From Rikenellaceae bacterium (GTDB taxonomy: Bacteria > Bacteroidota > Bacteroidia > Bacteroidales > Rikenellaceae): a DNA stretch of 33,794 nt. The notes beneath the pieces were generated by a model that saw nothing but the letters and a program-made list of their open reading frames with translations, was not told the origin of the DNA and ran no database searches. The stretch is taken from assembly GCA_015060165.1 (NCBI GenBank), contig SUZC01000017.1, forward strand, positions 1 through 33,794. Reading direction: 5' to 3'. Positions 32,260-33,794 of the stretch are shown here, piece by piece. Within the stretch, counting starts at the first letter, position 1. Each line of letters opens with the position of its first letter. The translations under genes and the position numbers were made by a program.

Positions 32260-32325
32260 GGGTGCATTTTGATATATGAAAAATTGGGTGTAATTTTGGG
32301 TGTAACTTTTTAACGCACCCAATTT
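32260..32325. promoter_or_regulatory. Direct and inverted repeats before the integrase gene
   Basis: GGGTGCATTTT (32260), GGGTGTAATTTT (32286) and GGGTGTAACTTTT (32298) are direct repeats. AAATTGGGTG (32281-32290) and CACCCAATTT (32316-32325) form a perfect 10-bp inverted repeat touching the ATG. They may be arm-type binding sites for the integrase or an autoregulatory operator. The stretch 32168-32259 is AT-rich with no gene. Confidence 0.5.
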
Positions 32326-33603
32326 ATGAACATTAAAAGAAACATCATTTTTGCCTTGGAGAGCCGTAAGAAAAACGGTGTTCCCGTCATTGAGAACGTC
32401 CCCATCCGAATGAGAGTTATTTTTGCGAGCCATCGTATCGAGTTTACGACAGGCTATCGCATTGATGCTGCTAAATGGGATGCAGACAAACAACGAGTGA
32501 AGAACGGCTGCACAAACAAACTCAAGCAGAGTGCTTCGGATATCAATACCGACCTGCTTCGTTACTATACCATAATGCAGGAGGTATTCAAGGAGTATGA
32601 GGTAAAAGATATTATGCCTACTCCGCAAGAAATCAAAGATTCGTTTAACAACAAAGTAAACCCAACCGAGGAGGCACAGGAAGAGCAGAAAGGTTTCTGG
32701 GAGATATTCAATGAGTTTGTTTCCGAATGTGGCAAGCAGAATAATTGGACTGATTCGACATACGAAAAGTTTGCAGCCGTTAAGAACCATATCAAGGAGT
32801 TCAGGGCTGAACCTACCTTTGTCTATTTTGATGAAGAGGGCTTGAACAACTATGTTGATTTTCTCCGCAAAACAAAGGATATGCGAAACAGCACCATTGG
32901 TAAGCAGTTGGGTTTTCTCAAATGGTTTATCCGTTGGGCGTTCAAAAAGGGCTATCATCAGAGTATTGCATTCGAAACATTCAAACCCAAATTGAAGAAT
33001 ACTCCGAAGAAAGTAATCTTCCTCACTTGGGATGAATTGAACAAATTAAAGTCTTGTAATATCCCACAGAATAAGCAATATCTTGAACGAGTGCGTGATG
33101 TGTTCTTGTTCTGCTGCTTTACGGGATTGAGATATTCCGATGTCTATAATCTTCGCTCAAGCGATGTTAAGGCAGACCACATAGAGATTACCACCGTCAA
33201 GACTGCTGATAGTTTGGTTATTGAGTTGAATAACCATAGTAAGGCAATCCTCGAAAAGTACAAAGATGTACATTTTGAGGGGAACAAGGTGCTGCCCGTT
33301 ATCAGCAATCAGAAGATGAACGATTACCTGAAAGAGTTGGGCGAGTTGGCAGAGATAAATGAGCCGATACGAGAGACCTATTACAAGGGGAATCAACGCA
33401 TTGATGAGGTTACGCCTAAATATGCTTTGCTCGGCACACACGCAGGGCGACGCACATTCATCTGTAATGCCTTGGCCCTCGGTATTCCTGCACAGGTGGT
33501 AATGAAATGGACGGGACACAGCGACTACAAAGCGATGAAACCCTACATTGATATTGCTGATGATATTAAGGCTAATGCAATGAGTAGATTTAATCAGTTG
33601 TAA
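32326..33603 (+). CDS. Tyrosine recombinase (integrase) of a genomic island
   Basis: The 425-residue site-specific recombinase has an N-terminal arm-binding region (about 1-95), a SAM-like core-binding domain (about 120-220), and a catalytic domain with the full set of residues: Arg269 (TGLRYSD), Lys292, His372 and Arg375 (HAGRRT), His398 (WTGHSD) and nucleophile Tyr407. This is the common Bacteroidetes phage/ICE integrase type. The gene is AT-rich relative to the chromosomal genes before it. It lies next to the tRNA-Ser remnant and reads into the island, consistent with an integrated element. Confidence 0.95.
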   Translation: MNIKRNIIFALESRKKNGVPVIENVPIRMRVIFASHRIEFTTGYRIDAAKWDADKQRVKNGCTNKLKQSASDINTDLLRYYTIMQEVFKEYEVKDIMPTPQEIKDSFNNKVNPTEEAQEEQKGFWEIFNEFVSECGKQNNWTDSTYEKFAAVKNHIKEFRAEPTFVYFDEEGLNNYVDFLRKTKDMRNSTIGKQLGFLKWFIRWAFKKGYHQSIAFETFKPKLKNTPKKVIFLTWDELNKLKSCNIPQNKQYLERVRDVFLFCCFTGLRYSDVYNLRSSDVKADHIEITTVKTADSLVIELNNHSKAILEKYKDVHFEGNKVLPVISNQKMNDYLKELGELAEINEPIRETYYKGNQRIDEVTPKYALLGTHAGRRTFICNALALGIPAQVVMKWTGHSDYKAMKPYIDIADDIKANAMSRFNQL

Positions 33604-33652
33604 GTCAAACATTTTATTCATCCTGAATGCAATTTTTCAGCCGATTGTGAAT

Positions 33653-33660
33653 TATATTTG
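33653..33660 (+). promoter_or_regulatory. Candidate -7 box for the next island gene
   Basis: TATATTTG fits TAnnTTTG, 27 nt before an ATG at 33688. Confidence 0.5.
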
Positions 33661-33687
33661 TACCGAACAGACAATAATAGAAAGCCT

Positions 33688-33794
33688 ATGACCCAAATAA
33701 CAGACTTCATACCGCAATATCAAGAGGTAAATGTTATCTTCTCTCGTTTTCTTGAATCTGAAAAGTTCGGCTTTGAGGAGCAGAAAAACATTAC
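33688..33794 (+). CDS. Start of an unknown island gene, cut by the window edge
   Basis: An ATG 27 nt after a good -7 box opens a frame that stays open to the window end (35 codons: MTQITDFIPQYQEVNVIFSR and on). No family can be recognised from this fragment. It is the second gene of the island, on the same strand as the integrase and 84 bp after it. It may instead be a false start, since only 107 bases are visible. Confidence 0.55.
   Translation, partial: MTQITDFIPQYQEVNVIFSRFLESEKFGFEEQKNI

Noticed and set aside
32091..32279. 62-codon plus-strand frame before the integrase
   Set aside because: It runs through the terminator hairpin and the tRNA remnant, so it is not a plausible gene.

Overview
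The window looks like a chromosomal piece of a gut-type Bacteroidales genome, probably near Alistipes/Rikenellaceae. This rests on -7 boxes of the TAnnTTTG type, the lack of Shine-Dalgarno sites, many SPII lipoproteins with a Cys right after a short signal, a Bacteroidetes-type six-bladed propeller lipoprotein, an OmpP1/FadL porin, a short ProRS (494 aa) and a Bacteroidetes-type tyrosine recombinase. Genus assignment is inference only.

Layout. 1-322: a 71-bp tandem array, running off the left edge, followed by a long palindrome. 404-1295: a broken lipoprotein gene between two identical 38-bp direct repeats. 1302-5319 (minus): an operon of a YugP-like zinc protease, an SGNH hydrolase and an MBOAT acyltransferase, probably for O-acylation of an exported polymer. 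5516-8705 (plus): LolC/E-type permease, menaquinone methyltransferase (ubiE/menG), a small lipoprotein and a SPOR-like protein. 9125-12614 (plus): cation antiporter, PAP2 phosphatase, CBM9-like protein and a NahK-like sugar kinase. 12698-18651: two metallophosphoesterases, an unknown secreted protein, rdgB, a YhcC-type radical SAM protein and a propeller lipoprotein. 18831-24628: YitT transporter-like protein, fabI, pgk, an ECF sigma factor and an EEP-fold lipoprotein. 24964-31892: a His/Trp/Gly/Ser-rich lipoprotein, FadL porin, second EEP lipoprotein, proS and a DUF4838-like lipoprotein. 32105 to the end: a displaced tRNA-Ser 3' end next to a tyrosine integrase, which is the left edge of a genomic island continuing past the window.

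The most unusual content lies between the genes. At least four intergenic regions (1-372, 8706-9045, 19763-20014, 29150-29349) are built from the same three palindromic modules: (i) a hairpin with a fixed 7-3-5-5-5-3-7 layout whose stems change in a compensatory way; (ii) a five-bp hairpin with a GTAA/TTAC loop beside TTTTATGATTACTTTGAC; (iii) a long stem-loop with unrelated arm sequences but similar arrangement. The elements are bounded by inverted ATTCAAAATT motifs, and in three genes the stop codon TAA is itself the start of that motif. This resembles a family of non-autonomous mobile or RNA-structured elements (MITE/REP-like) with no transposase in the window. A second, unrelated ~120-bp repeat ending in a poly-G/poly-C run lies in inverted orientation 9 kb apart (13644-13763 and 22699-22822).

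Most genes are ordinary housekeeping or envelope genes and their calls are firm. Promoters are pattern-based and weaker. No complete tRNA, rRNA, CRISPR or insertion sequence was seen.
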